In this document: piece after piece, positions 44,260 to 54,400 of the stretch
Layout: each line of letters begins with the position of its first letter
How positions within the stretch are numbered: position 1 is the stretch's first letter
Source of the DNA: Streptomyces sp. R41
GTDB lineage: Bacteria > Actinomycetota > Actinomycetes > Streptomycetales > Streptomycetaceae
Length of the DNA stretch: 64,000 nucleotides
Assembly (NCBI RefSeq): GCF_041053055.1
Contig: NZ_CP163443.1
Span: 5,687,001-5,751,000, forward strand
Direction of reading: 5' to 3'
Notes under the pieces: model-generated
The model's input: the letters and a program-made list of their open reading frames with translations, nothing else
The model's database searches: none
Told to the model about the DNA's origin: nothing
Made by a program: the position numbers and the translations under genes

Positions 44260-44457
44260 ATGGAAAGCGGACCGGCGATCTTCGCGGGGACGGTGTTCGC
44301 CCTGTTCGGAGGCGGACTGCTGGCCTGGACCGCGATCCGGCTGCGACAGGGCGAGCCGGTCGCCCACGGTGTGAACCGCGTCGCATCGGCGACCCTCGCG
44401 AGCGTCGCCGGAACCGGTGCGCTGGTACTCGGGATGTGGTGCTTTACGCGCGCGTGA
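44260..44457 (+). CDS. Small two-helix membrane protein
   Basis: A 65-residue hypothetical protein: two hydrophobic helices (about 6-25 and 43-60) linked by a basic IRLRQGEPVAHGVNR loop. ATG 44260 has GGAAGGA 8 nt upstream. I do not recognise a family. It lies between the kinase and topA on the same strand, 108 bp after the former. Confidence 0.7.
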   Translation: MESGPAIFAGTVFALFGGGLLAWTAIRLRQGEPVAHGVNRVASATLASVAGTGALVLGMWCFTRA

Positions 44458-44695
44458 GGACCGGCACTCCGGTAACTGGGAGGTCACGCTCCGGATAGGC
44501 CCGAAAAGAGCTGGTGGACACTCCGGGCGGCAGGAATGGCGGGAGTCGGGTTACCGTTCGAGTGGCCGTTGCGGGCTTTTCCCGTTTGACACGGGGGCGG
44601 GATGTACCGTCACACTCCGCAGCGTCAGCACGACCCGACCCCCGGGAGCAAGACCTGGGGAGGACCCCCCGCGTCGACCGGAGAGAAGAGCGAAG

Positions 44696-47509
44696 TTGTC
44701 CCCGACCAGCGACACCGCACACGGCGGCCGCCGACTCGTCATCGTCGAGTCGCCTGCCAAGGCGAAGACGATCAAGGGCTATCTCGGCCCCGGCTATGTC
44801 GTCGAAGCGAGCGTCGGGCACATCCGCGACCTCCCGAACGGCGCCGCGGAAGTGCCGGAGAAGTACACCGGCGAGGTGCGCCGCCTCGGCGTGGACGTCG
44901 AGAACGACTTCCAGCCGATCTATGTGGTCAACGCTGACAAGAGGGCCCAGGTCAAGAAGCTCAAGGACCTGCTGAAGGACTCCGACGAACTCTTCCTCGC
45001 CACCGATGAGGACCGCGAGGGCGAAGCCATCGCGTGGCACCTCCTGGAGGTCCTGAAGCCCAAGGTCCCGGTCAAGCGGATGGTCTTCCACGAGATCACC
45101 AAGGAGGCGATCCGCGAGGCCGTCGCCAACCCGCGCGACCTCAACCAGCGCATGGTCGACGCCCAGGAGACCCGCCGCATCCTCGACCGCCTCTATGGCT
45201 ACGAGGTCTCGCCGGTCCTGTGGAAGAAGGTCATGCCGCGTCTGTCGGCGGGCCGTGTCCAGTCCGTGGCGACCCGCCTCGTCGTCGAGCGGGAGCGCGA
45301 GCGCATCGCCTTCCGCTCCGCCGAGTACTGGGACCTGACCGGCACCTTCGGAACCGGCCGCGCAGGCGACCTCAGCGACCCGTCCTCCCTGGTCGCGCGC
45401 CTCACCACGGTCGACGGAAAGCGCGTCGCCCAGGGCCGCGACTTCGACTCCCTCGGGCAGCTGAAGAGCGCGAACACGCTCCACCTGGACGAGGCGAACG
45501 CCCGTGCGCTCGCCGCCGCCCTGGAGAACACGAACTTCTCGGTCCGCTCGGTCGAGTCCAAGCCGTACCGCCGCTCGCCGTACGCGCCGTTCCGTACGAC
45601 GACGCTCCAGCAGGAGGCCTCGCGCAAGCTCGGCTTCGGCGCGAAGGCGACCATGCAGGTGGCGCAGAAGCTGTACGAGAACGGCTTCATCACCTACATG
45701 CGTACGGACTCCACGACCCTGTCGGACACCGCGATCGCCGCGGCCCGCGCCCAGGTCACGCAGCTGTACGGCGCCGACTACCTGCCGGCACAGCCGCGGA
45801 CGTACGCCGGGAAGGTCAAGAACGCGCAGGAGGCGCACGAGGCGATCCGGCCCTCGGGTGATCGTTTCCGCACCCCGGCCGAGACGGGTCTGACCGGTGA
45901 CCAGTTCAAGCTGTACGAGCTGATCTGGAAGCGGACCGTCGCCTCCCAGATGAAGGACGCGGTCGGAAACTCCGTCACCGTGAAGATCGCGGGCACGGCT
46001 TCCGACGGCCGCGACGCCGAGTTCAGCGCGTCCGGCAAGACGATCACCTTCCACGGCTTCCTGAAGGCGTACGTCGAGGGCGCGGACGACCCGAACGCGG
46101 AGCTCGACGACCGTGAGCGCCGCCTCCCGCAGGTCAGCCAGGGCGACCCGTTGTCCGCCGACGAGATCACGGTCGACGGGCACGCCACCAAGCCGCCCGC
46201 CCGCTACACCGAGGCCAGCCTGGTCAAGGAGCTCGAAGAGCGCGAGATCGGCCGCCCGTCGACGTACGCGTCGATCATCGGGACCATCCTCGACCGCGGA
46301 TACGTCTTCAAGAAGGGCACGGCACTCGTGCCGTCCTTCCTGTCCTTCGCCGTGGTCAACCTCCTGGAGAAGCACTTCGGGCGGCTCGTCGACTACGACT
46401 TCACGGCCAAGATGGAGGACGACCTCGACCGCATCGCACGCGGCGAGGCGCAGGCCGTGCCGTGGCTGAGGCGGTTCTACTTCGGTGAGGGCGAGGCGAC
46501 CGGTGCCGCCGAGGCCGGCAACGGCGACGGGGACCACCTCGGCGGCCTCAAGGAGCTCGTCACCGACCTGGGCGCCATCGACGCCCGTGAGGTGTCGTCC
46601 TTCCCGGTCGGCGACGACATCGTGCTGCGCGTCGGGCGCTACGGCCCGTACATCGAGCGCGGCGAGAAGGACTCCGAGAACCACCAGCGCGCCGATGTGC
46701 CCGAGGACCTGGCCCCCGACGAGCTGACGGTCGAGCTCTCGGAGGAGCTGCTCGCCAAGCCGAGCGGTGACTTCGAGCTGGGCGCCGACCCGGAGACCGG
46801 CCGCCAGATCATCGCCAGGGACGGCCGCTACGGCCCGTACGTCACCGAGGTGCTCCCCGAGGGCACCCCGAAGACGGGCAAGAATGCCGTCAAGCCGCGC
46901 ACGGCCTCGCTGTTCAAGTCGATGTCGCTCGACACGGTGACGCTGGACGACGCGTTGAAGCTGATGTCGCTGCCGCGCGTCGTCGGCAAGGACGCCGAGG
47001 GCGTGGAGATCACCGCGCAGAACGGGCGCTACGGGCCGTACCTGAAGAAGGGCACGGACTCGCGCTCCTTGCAGTCCGAGGACCAGCTCTTCACCATCAC
47101 GCTCGAAGAGGCGCTGGAGATCTACTCGCAGCCCAAGCAGCGTGGCCGTGCGGCCGCCAAGCCGCCGCTGAAGGAGCTGGGCGAGGATCCGGTCAGCGGG
47201 AAGCCCGTCGTCGTCAAGGACGGCCGTTTCGGGCCGTACGTGACCGACGGCGAGACCAACGCGACCCTGCGGTCCGGCGACAGCGTCGAGGACATCACCC
47301 CGGAGCGCGGCTACGAGCTGCTCGCCGAGAAGCGTGCCAAGAGCCCGGCCAAGAAGACCGCGAAGAAGGCGGTCGCGAAGAAGGCACCCGCCAAGAAGGC
47401 CCCTGCCAAGAAAACGGCCGCAAAGAAGACGACGACTTCGAAGACGGCTGCCAAGAAGGCACCTGCCAAGAAGGCCGCCGCGAAGAAGACGGCGGCTTCG
47501 GAAGGCTGA
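44696..47509 (+). CDS. topA: DNA topoisomerase I with Lys-rich C-terminal tail
   Basis: A type IA topoisomerase that relaxes negative supercoils; essential in Streptomyces. The 937 residues include the TOPRIM domain (VIVESPAKAKTI, DEDREGEAIAWH), the active-site Tyr in GFITYMRTDS (about 332), and repeated C-terminal DNA-binding modules marked by DGRYGPYV/NGRYGPYL-type words. Residues about 880-937 are a KKTAKKA/KKAPAKK tail that in Streptomyces TopA increases processivity. TTG 44696 is the expected start. The upstream region has TTGACA (44586-44591) but no well-spaced -10. A terminator follows. Confidence 0.95.
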   Translation: MSPTSDTAHGGRRLVIVESPAKAKTIKGYLGPGYVVEASVGHIRDLPNGAAEVPEKYTGEVRRLGVDVENDFQPIYVVNADKRAQVKKLKDLLKDSDELFLATDEDREGEAIAWHLLEVLKPKVPVKRMVFHEITKEAIREAVANPRDLNQRMVDAQETRRILDRLYGYEVSPVLWKKVMPRLSAGRVQSVATRLVVERERERIAFRSAEYWDLTGTFGTGRAGDLSDPSSLVARLTTVDGKRVAQGRDFDSLGQLKSANTLHLDEANARALAAALENTNFSVRSVESKPYRRSPYAPFRTTTLQQEASRKLGFGAKATMQVAQKLYENGFITYMRTDSTTLSDTAIAAARAQVTQLYGADYLPAQPRTYAGKVKNAQEAHEAIRPSGDRFRTPAETGLTGDQFKLYELIWKRTVASQMKDAVGNSVTVKIAGTASDGRDAEFSASGKTITFHGFLKAYVEGADDPNAELDDRERRLPQVSQGDPLSADEITVDGHATKPPARYTEASLVKELEEREIGRPSTYASIIGTILDRGYVFKKGTALVPSFLSFAVVNLLEKHFGRLVDYDFTAKMEDDLDRIARGEAQAVPWLRRFYFGEGEATGAAEAGNGDGDHLGGLKELVTDLGAIDAREVSSFPVGDDIVLRVGRYGPYIERGEKDSENHQRADVPEDLAPDELTVELSEELLAKPSGDFELGADPETGRQIIARDGRYGPYVTEVLPEGTPKTGKNAVKPRTASLFKSMSLDTVTLDDALKLMSLPRVVGKDAEGVEITAQNGRYGPYLKKGTDSRSLQSEDQLFTITLEEALEIYSQPKQRGRAAAKPPLKELGEDPVSGKPVVVKDGRFGPYVTDGETNATLRSGDSVEDITPERGYELLAEKRAKSPAKKTAKKAVAKKAPAKKAPAKKTAAKKTTTSKTAAKKAPAKKAAAKKTAASEG

Positions 47510-47658
47510 GGCCTTCTCACGGAGGCGGCGGCTTCGGAGGGCTGAGGCCGCCGGGATGACGGTGGCCTGTGGGCGTCGTGATCCGTGCGCCTTCCGAGGC
47601 CCGGTTTCGGTGCCCTCGGAGCGTCGGTTTCCGTGTGCGTGAGGTGCCCGGCACGTGT

Positions 47659-47688
47659 ACGCCCCTACACCTTCTGGTGTGGGGGCGT
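47659..47688 (+). terminator. Hairpin terminator after topA
   Basis: A 13 bp stem with one G-T pair (47659-47671 with 47676-47688) and a 4 nt loop, 150 bp past topA and 54 bp before tmk. Confidence 0.75.
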
Positions 47689-47742
47689 CCGTATGTTCGG
47701 CCACCCCTTCGGGGAGTCAGTGGGTCCGGATAGGCTTGCAGG

Positions 47743-50700
47743 ATGACGCGAGCCGAGCAGCCAACGGCCCACAATCCGGCCCCCGACGACGCCCTGGTCG
47801 CAGATTCCCGCGAGCGCGCCGTCCGCGCGCTGCTGCGCCAGCCGCAGTTGAAGCGACTGTGGAGCGCACAGCTCGTAGGAGGTGTCGCCGACGCCCTGGC
47901 CCTCCTCGTGCTGGTCGTCCTGGCCCTCCAGGCGGCGATCTTCGAGGGTTCCTTCGGCGGTGGCTACCGGGGAGTGGCCTTCGCCGTGGCGGCCGTCTTC
48001 GGGGCACGCGTGCTCGCGACGCTGCTCTTCGGAGCCGTGCTCCTCGGGCCGCTCACCTCTCTGACCTCCCCGGAGGGGCCCCTCGACCGGCGCTGGACCA
48101 TGGTCGCAGCCGACGGTCTGCGGGCCGCGCTCCTCATCGTCGCGCCCCTGTGGATCGACTGGACCCCGGACGACGCGCTCGCCGTCCTCCTGGTCATCGC
48201 GTTCGTGACCGGTGTCGCCGAGCGGTTCTGGACGGTGTGCCGGGAGAGCGCGGCGCCCGCCCTGCTGCCCGTGCCGCCGCTGGAGGGCGCCACGGTGCGC
48301 CCGCTGCCGGACCACATGGACGCGCTGCGGCGCCTGTCGCTTCGTACGGCCTTCATGGCGGTGCCGCTCGCGGCCGCCACGCTCGTTGTGGTGTCGCTCG
48401 TCAACAATCTGCTGGGCGCCGGGATCGACTGGTTCGACCAGCACCAGGTGGCGCTCGCTTCGTACGTCGCGGCCGGACTGTTCGCCGCCTCGCTCTCGGT
48501 GCTCACGTTCCTCGAACTGCCCGACGCACGCACCCCCCGCGCGCGGTCGCCCCTCGAGGGGCTGCGCCGTCCCAAGACGGGCACCGGCGTCGACAAGGGC
48601 CGTACCGGCGCGATTCCGCTGCTGGTCCTGGCCTGCGCGGCGGTCGCCGGGGCCATCTCGGCCGCCGTCGCCGTCTCCGTGCTGCACGCCAAGGACCTGG
48701 GCGGCGGACCGGTGACGTACGGGCTGCTGGTGCTGGCCCTGACCGGGGGTGTCGTCATCGGCATCCGTACGGCCCCTTCGGTGCTGCCGTCGCTGTCGCG
48801 GCGCAGGCTGCTCGCACTGGCGATCGCCTTCACCGGGGTCGCGCTGCTGGCCGCAGGGCTGGTCCCGGACGTCACCACCGTGCTGCTGATCGTGGCCTTC
48901 GCGGGCATCGGCGCGGGCGTCGCCGCGAACACCGGGCACGCGCTGCTCGACCAGGAGGCCGAGGAGTACCGGCGGGCGCGGACGACCGAACATCTGCACG
49001 CGGTCGTACGGGTCTCCGTGGCGCTCGGCGCGCTGGCGGCGCCCCTGGTGGCCGCCGCGATCGGTCCGCACCGCCTGGAGAACGGCAAGTTCGTGTTCGC
49101 GCACGGGGGCGCCGCCTTCACGCTCATGCTGGTGGGCGCGCTGCTGCTGCCCGTCGCCGCGCTGGTGCTCGCCAAGGTCGACGACCGCTCCGGGGTGCCA
49201 CTGCGGCACGACCTGCTGGACGCGCTGCGCGGCGGCGACGACCCGGCGCAGGTGCCCGCCACGAACGGTTTCTTCATCGCCCTGGAGGGCGGCGACGGGG
49301 CCGGCAAGTCCACCCAGGCGACGGCGCTCGCCGAGTGGATCCGCGCCAAGGGCCACGAGGTCGTGGTGACCCGGGAGCCGGGCGCCACACCGGTCGGCAA
49401 GCGGCTGCGGTCGATCCTGCTGGACGTGTCCTCGGCGGGGCTTTCGCACCGCGCGGAGGCGCTGCTGTACGCCGCCGACCGCGCGGAGCACGTCGACACG
49501 GTGGTGCGGCCCGCGCTGGAGCGGGGCGCCATAGTCATCTCCGACCGGTACATCGACTCGTCCGTGGCCTACCAGGGCGCGGGACGCGACCTGTCTCCGA
49601 CGGAGATCGCCCGCATCAACCGGTGGGCGACGAACGGGCTCGTACCGCATCTGACGGTTCTGCTGGACGTGTCTCCTGAGGCGGCCCGCGAGCGGTTCAC
49701 GGAGGCGCCGGACCGGCTGGAGTCGGAGCCCGTCGAGTTCCACACGCGCGTGCGGTCCGGTTTCCTGACGCTCGCCGCCGCCGACCCGGGCCGGTACCTG
49801 GTCGTCGACGCGGCCCAGGAGCCCGAGGCGGTCACCACGGTCATCCGGCACCGGCTCGATGTGATGCTGCCCCTCTCCGAGGCCGAGGTGAAGGCCCAGG
49901 AGGAGGCCCGCAAGGCGGCCGAGGAGGAAGCCCGGCGCAAGGCGGAGGAAGAGGCCGCGCGCAAGGCGGAGGAGGAGCGGCTGGAGCGCGACCGTCAGGA
50001 GCAGCTCGCCAAGCTCCGTGCCGAGGAGGAGGAGCGCAAGCAGCGCGAGCTGGAGGAGGCCCAGCGGCGCGAGGCCGAGCGCCAGGCGGAGGAGGCCCGG
50101 CAGCGCGCCGAGGAGGCCCGCCGCCGTGCCGAGGAGGAGCGGGTCAGGCGTCTCGCCGAGGAGCAGGCGCGGGCCGCCGAGGAGGAGCGTCGGCGCAAGC
50201 AGGCCGAGGAGGAGGCGCGGCTGCGTGCCGAGGCCGAGGCGCGCCGCCTGGAGAAGCAGCGGAAGGCCGAGGAGGCCCTGCTGCGGGCCGAGGAGGCTCG
50301 GCGGGTGGCGACGGAGGCCGCGTCGGCGGCTGCGGCGGCTTCCGCCGAGGCCGCGGCGTCGACCGCGGTGGCGAACGCTACTGGGGCTCCGGCTGCTCCG
50401 GCCACCCCGGCTGCTCCGGCCGCCGCTCCCGCGCCGGACAACGAGACGACGGTGCCCACGCCCGTTGTGACGCCGTCGCACGCCTCGGGTGGGCCCGTGG
50501 ACGAGACGGCGGTGCTGCGGCCGGTGCGGGCGGGTGAGGGCCCTGGCGGTTCTCGGTCCGGCACGGGTGAAGTGCCTGCCGGTTCTCGGTCCGGCTCCCG
50601 GTCCGACGGGGAGGAGACGGCGAAGCTGCCGAAGCCGCCTGTGCCCGAGGGCGCGGCGGACGAGACGGCAGTGCTGCCGCCGGTGCCTTCCGGTGCGGCG

Positions 50701-51114
50701 GACGAGACGACGGTGCTTCCGCCCGTTGCCCCGGGTGCGGCGGACGAGACCGCCGTGCTGCCGCCCGTGGCTCAGGGCGCGGCCGATGAGACGGCGGTGC
50801 TTCCTCCGGTACGGGACGGGCGCGCGGGTGCGTCCACGGGTGCTCCCACGGCCGGTGCTCCCGCCGGTGATCCGGCGGACCGGGTACCGCCCGGCTTCTT
50901 CCGGGACGAGCGGGCGGCGCCGCGGCCGGACGGTCCCGGCGACCGTACGCGCGAGCTGCCCCAGGTCGACGACGCGGGCGCCCCGCGTCGCCGTCCCCGC
51001 TCCGACTGGGCCGAGGAGACTCCGCTGGACGACCTCCCGACCCTGGCCGACGAACTGCTGGGCCCGCGCGAGGACGACGACCGGGACGAGGGACGGGGCG
51101 GCCGCCGCCCCTGA
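47743..51114 (+). CDS. tmk: MFS-like membrane domain fused to thymidylate kinase
   Basis: A 1,123-residue fusion. Residues about 20-490 are an MFS-like membrane domain (10-12 helices) of unknown transport role. Residues 507-715 are thymidylate kinase (dTMP to dTDP): IALEGGDGAGKSTQ, the TREPG motif, DRYIDSSVAYQGAGR. Then about 170 residues of Ala/Glu/Arg-rich coiled coil and a Pro/Val tail with four 14-residue repeats (GAADETAVLPPV). Kinase residues look complete. ATG 47743 lies 6 nt after TAGGCT (47731-47736), so it is probably leaderless. It is followed after 124 bp by holB, the usual tmk neighbour. Confidence 0.92.
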   Translation: MTRAEQPTAHNPAPDDALVADSRERAVRALLRQPQLKRLWSAQLVGGVADALALLVLVVLALQAAIFEGSFGGGYRGVAFAVAAVFGARVLATLLFGAVLLGPLTSLTSPEGPLDRRWTMVAADGLRAALLIVAPLWIDWTPDDALAVLLVIAFVTGVAERFWTVCRESAAPALLPVPPLEGATVRPLPDHMDALRRLSLRTAFMAVPLAAATLVVVSLVNNLLGAGIDWFDQHQVALASYVAAGLFAASLSVLTFLELPDARTPRARSPLEGLRRPKTGTGVDKGRTGAIPLLVLACAAVAGAISAAVAVSVLHAKDLGGGPVTYGLLVLALTGGVVIGIRTAPSVLPSLSRRRLLALAIAFTGVALLAAGLVPDVTTVLLIVAFAGIGAGVAANTGHALLDQEAEEYRRARTTEHLHAVVRVSVALGALAAPLVAAAIGPHRLENGKFVFAHGGAAFTLMLVGALLLPVAALVLAKVDDRSGVPLRHDLLDALRGGDDPAQVPATNGFFIALEGGDGAGKSTQATALAEWIRAKGHEVVVTREPGATPVGKRLRSILLDVSSAGLSHRAEALLYAADRAEHVDTVVRPALERGAIVISDRYIDSSVAYQGAGRDLSPTEIARINRWATNGLVPHLTVLLDVSPEAARERFTEAPDRLESEPVEFHTRVRSGFLTLAAADPGRYLVVDAAQEPEAVTTVIRHRLDVMLPLSEAEVKAQEEARKAAEEEARRKAEEEAARKAEEERLERDRQEQLAKLRAEEEERKQRELEEAQRREAERQAEEARQRAEEARRRAEEERVRRLAEEQARAAEEERRRKQAEEEARLRAEAEARRLEKQRKAEEALLRAEEARRVATEAASAAAAASAEAAASTAVANATGAPAAPATPAAPAAAPAPDNETTVPTPVVTPSHASGGPVDETAVLRPVRAGEGPGGSRSGTGEVPAGSRSGSRSDGEETAKLPKPPVPEGAADETAVLPPVPSGAADETTVLPPVAPGAADETAVLPPVAQGAADETAVLPPVRDGRAGASTGAPTAGAPAGDPADRVPPGFFRDERAAPRPDGPGDRTRELPQVDDAGAPRRRPRSDWAEETPLDDLPTLADELLGPREDDDRDEGRGGRRP
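50651..50818. repeat. 42 bp in-frame repeats in the tmk tail
   Basis: Four 42 bp units encoding GAADETAVLPPVxx. Near-identical at protein level. Confidence 0.7.
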
Positions 51115-51238
51115 GTCCCGGCGGTCGGCGCTGCAGGAGCGCCCGTGAGGCCCCGGTCACCCGGCCGGGGCCGGATTGTCAGTGGCGACCCGCACAATGG
51201 ACGCGGCAAGGCAAAGTGCGACGAAAGGGCGGTGCTCC

Positions 51239-52444
51239 ATGCCCGTGTGGGACGACCTGGTGGGCCAGGAGAAGGTGAGCGAGCAGCTCGCCGCCGCTGC
51301 CCGGGACGCCGACGCCCTCGTCACGGCGGTCGCCGCGGACACCCCGGTCCCGGAGGCGTCCAAGATGACGCACGCATGGCTGTTCACGGGTCCGCCCGGT
51401 TCGGGCCGTTCCACGGCGGCGCGGGCGTTCGCGGCGGCGCTCCAGTGCCTGAGCCCCGACCGCGCACTGGGTGGAGTCCCCGGCTGTGGCTTCTGCGACG
51501 GCTGCCACACCAGCCTCATCGGCACTCACGCCGATGTGCAGATCGTCCGCACCGACCTCCTCTCCATCGGTGTGAAGGAGACCCGCGACCTGGTCCGCCG
51601 CGCCCAGATGTCCCCGGCGAACGGCCGCTGGCAGGTCATCGTCCTGGAGGACGCGGACCGTCTCACGGAGGGCGCGGGCAATGTCCTCCTGAAGGCCGTC
51701 GAGGAGCCCGCCCCCCGCACGGTCTGGCTCCTGTGCGCCCCGTCCATCGAGGACGTCCTGCCCACCATCCGCTCCCGCTGCCGCCTGCTCACCCTCCGCA
51801 CCCCGCCGGTGGACGCCGTCGCCGACATCCTCGTACGCCGTGACGGCATCGAGCCCGACGTCGCGGCGGCCGCCGCGCGCGCGACGCAGGGACACATCGG
51901 GCGGGCCCGTCGCCTCGCCACGGACCCGAGCGCCCGGGCGCGCCGGGCCGCCGTCCTCAAGCTCCCGCTCCGGGTCGACGACATCGGCGGCTGCCTCAAG
52001 GCGGCCCAGGAGCTGATCGACACGGCCGCCGAGGACGCCAAGCAGCTCGCCGAGGAAGTCGACGTGAAGGAGACCGAGGACCTGAAGGCGGCCCTCGGCG
52101 CGTCTCAGGGCGGCCGTATGCCGCGCGGCACCGCGGGCATCATGAAGGAGCTGGAGGACCGGCAGAAGCGCCGAAGAACGCGAACGCAGCGCGACAGCCT
52201 GGACCTGGCCCTGATCGACCTCACCGGGTTCTACCGCGACGTCCTTGCCCTCCAGCTCGGCTCCCGTGTGGCCATCGCCAACACGGAGGCCGAGGACATC
52301 CTGCAGCGCCTGGCGCGCGGCGGCTCGCCGGAGGCGACTCTGCGCCGCATCGACGCGATCGCCGCGTGCCGCGAGGCCCTCGACCGCAACGTGGCCCCGC
52401 TGCTCGCGGTGGAGGCCATGACGATGGCGCTGCGGGCGGGCTGA
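51239..52444 (+). CDS. holB: DNA polymerase III subunit delta'
   Basis: A 401-residue clamp-loader subunit of the AAA+ family. The P-loop reads FTGPPGSGRSTAAR (about 50-62) with Arg in place of the Walker Lys, so it should not hydrolyse ATP, as in other delta' proteins. The zinc module is CLSPDRALGGVPGCGFCDGC. Sensor LKAVEEP and SRC (IRSRCR) are present. ATG 51239 is preferred to the frame beginning at 51176. Same strand as tmk, as in many bacteria. Confidence 0.92.
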   Translation: MPVWDDLVGQEKVSEQLAAAARDADALVTAVAADTPVPEASKMTHAWLFTGPPGSGRSTAARAFAAALQCLSPDRALGGVPGCGFCDGCHTSLIGTHADVQIVRTDLLSIGVKETRDLVRRAQMSPANGRWQVIVLEDADRLTEGAGNVLLKAVEEPAPRTVWLLCAPSIEDVLPTIRSRCRLLTLRTPPVDAVADILVRRDGIEPDVAAAAARATQGHIGRARRLATDPSARARRAAVLKLPLRVDDIGGCLKAAQELIDTAAEDAKQLAEEVDVKETEDLKAALGASQGGRMPRGTAGIMKELEDRQKRRRTRTQRDSLDLALIDLTGFYRDVLALQLGSRVAIANTEAEDILQRLARGGSPEATLRRIDAIAACREALDRNVAPLLAVEAMTMALRAG

Positions 52445-52565
52445 AGGCGCCCAGAGGGCCGGGACTGCCGGCGCATCGGGCGGGACCGGCGGGAGCGTCG
52501 GGCAGAACCGGCGCGTCGGGGTACGCGACGGGTTCGCGAGGTCGCGCACCACGGGCGCGCCAAGA

Positions 52566-52634
52566 GTGCACGACGGGCGCACCATGGGATGCACGACGGA
52601 TGCACTACGGGATGCACGACGGATGCACGACGAG
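52566..52634. repeat. 11-12 bp tandem repeats, about five copies
   Basis: ATGCACGACGG-type units at 52567, 52589, 52600, 52612 and 52623, some with one change. Upstream of, and in frame with, the peptidase gene, though its signal peptide starts later at 52710. Confidence 0.65.
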
Positions 52635-52709
52635 TTGACCAAGTCACTCGTACGAGGCGCATCCGCGACTGAAGGTGATCAATTGATCGCGCAAGGTTAC
52701 GCTCGCGGG

Positions 52710-54293
52710 ATGTACATCAGGCGCACCCTTCGGCCGACCAGGCCCCTCCGTGTGAGTGGCGTGCTGTTGGCCGCCGCAGCGCTGCTCATCTCGGCCTGCT
52801 CCTCCGGGAGTTCGACGACGTCGACGGCGACGGCGGACGCGGTGCTGGCCGCGCTGCCGAGCTCCACGCCCTCCACGCTGTCGCGGTACTACGGGCAGAA
52901 GCTGAACTGGCGCACCTGCGGGGTCCCCGGCTTCGAGTGCGCCACGATGAAGGCGCCGCTGGACTACGCCAAGCCGGCGTCGGGCGACGTCAGGCTGGCG
53001 GTCGCCCGCAAGAAGGCCACGGGGCCGGGCAAGCGCCTCGGTTCGCTGCTGGTCAACCCGGGAGGACCGGGCGGCTCGGCGGTCGGCTATCTCCAGCAGT
53101 ACGCCGGGGTCGGCTACCCGGCGGAGGTCCGCGCCCGCTACGACATGGTGGCGGTCGACCCGCGCGGCGTGGCCCGCAGCGAGCCGGTCGAATGCCTCAC
53201 AGGCCGCCAGATGGACACGTACACGCAGACGGACACGACTCCGGACGACAAGAAGGAGACGGGGCAACTGGTCGACGCGTACAAGAAGTTCGCCGAGGGC
53301 TGCGGCCGACGCTCGCCCGATCTGCTCCGGCATCTCTCCACGGTGGAGGCGGCCCGTGACATGGACATCCTGCGCGCCGTGCTGGGCGACCAGAAGCTGA
53401 CGTATGTCGGGGCGTCGTACGGGACGTTCCTCGGGGCGACGTATGCCGGCCTCTTCCCGGACCGCGTGGGCCGCGTGGTCCTGGACGGCGCGATGGATCC
53501 GCAGCTCACCGCGCGCAAACTCAATCAGGACCAGACGGCGGGCTTCGAGACGGCCTTCCAGTCGTTCGCGAAGGACTGCGTGCGCCAGAGCGACTGCCCG
53601 CTGGGCGGCACGGGCACGAGCCCGGAGCAGGTGGGCAAGAACCTGAAGGCGTTCTTCCAGCAGCTCGACAAGGCGCCCATCCCGGCCGGCGACGCGGACG
53701 GCCGCAAGCTCGGCGAGGCGCTCGCGACGACGGGTGTGATCGCGGCGATGTACGACGAGTCGGCCTGGCCGCAGCTGCGTGAGGCGCTCACCGCGGCGAT
53801 GCAGGAGAAGGACGGCGCGGGTCTGCTCGCCCTGTCCGACAGTTACTACGAGCGCGACGCCGACGGCAGGTACGCGAACCTGATGTTCGCCAACGCGGCG
53901 GTGAACTGCCTCGACCTCCCGGCCGCCTTCGCCACCCCCGACCAGGTGGAGAAGGCCCTCCCCGCCTTCGAGAAGGCGTCCCCCGTCTTCGGTGAGGGCC
54001 TGGCCTGGGCCTCCCTGAACTGCGCGTACTGGCCGGTGAAGCCGACGGGTGAGCCCCACCGCATCGAGGCGAAGGGCGCGGCCCCGATCCTCGTGGTCGG
54101 CACCACCCGCGACCCGGCGACCCCATACCCCTGGGCCCGGTCCCTCGCCTCCCAGCTCTCCTCCGGCACCCTCCTCACCTACGTCGGCGACGGCCACACC
54201 GCCTACGGCCGCGGCAGCGCCTGCATCGACTCCACGATCAACCGTTATCTCCTCCAGGGCACCCCTCCCACCAAGGGAAAGCGCTGCTCATAG
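52710..54293 (+). CDS. Secreted lipoprotein tripeptidyl-peptidase-like hydrolase
   Basis: A 527-residue secreted alpha/beta hydrolase of the tripeptidyl aminopeptidase group (Slp-type, SCO3540-like). Signal peptide with LISAC lipobox near 22-26. Catalytic Ser in GASYGTFLG (about 234), Asp in TTRDPATPY (about 468) and His in GDGHTAY (about 496). VNPGGPGGSAV supplies the oxyanion region. ATG 52710 is 6 nt after TACGCT (52698-52703) with no ribosome-binding site. It ends 107 bp before tRNA-Thr and is the last gene of the conserved segment. Confidence 0.92.
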   Translation: MYIRRTLRPTRPLRVSGVLLAAAALLISACSSGSSTTSTATADAVLAALPSSTPSTLSRYYGQKLNWRTCGVPGFECATMKAPLDYAKPASGDVRLAVARKKATGPGKRLGSLLVNPGGPGGSAVGYLQQYAGVGYPAEVRARYDMVAVDPRGVARSEPVECLTGRQMDTYTQTDTTPDDKKETGQLVDAYKKFAEGCGRRSPDLLRHLSTVEAARDMDILRAVLGDQKLTYVGASYGTFLGATYAGLFPDRVGRVVLDGAMDPQLTARKLNQDQTAGFETAFQSFAKDCVRQSDCPLGGTGTSPEQVGKNLKAFFQQLDKAPIPAGDADGRKLGEALATTGVIAAMYDESAWPQLREALTAAMQEKDGAGLLALSDSYYERDADGRYANLMFANAAVNCLDLPAAFATPDQVEKALPAFEKASPVFGEGLAWASLNCAYWPVKPTGEPHRIEAKGAAPILVVGTTRDPATPYPWARSLASQLSSGTLLTYVGDGHTAYGRGSACIDSTINRYLLQGTPPTKGKRCS

Positions 54294-54400
54294 CCCGCCC
54301 GCACACCCCGGCACCGGAGGCCCCGGGGTGTGTACGGAGCACCCTTGGAAACTGTGTAGACTTACCGACGTTGCTGATCGCACCATAGTGCGGAGAGCGC

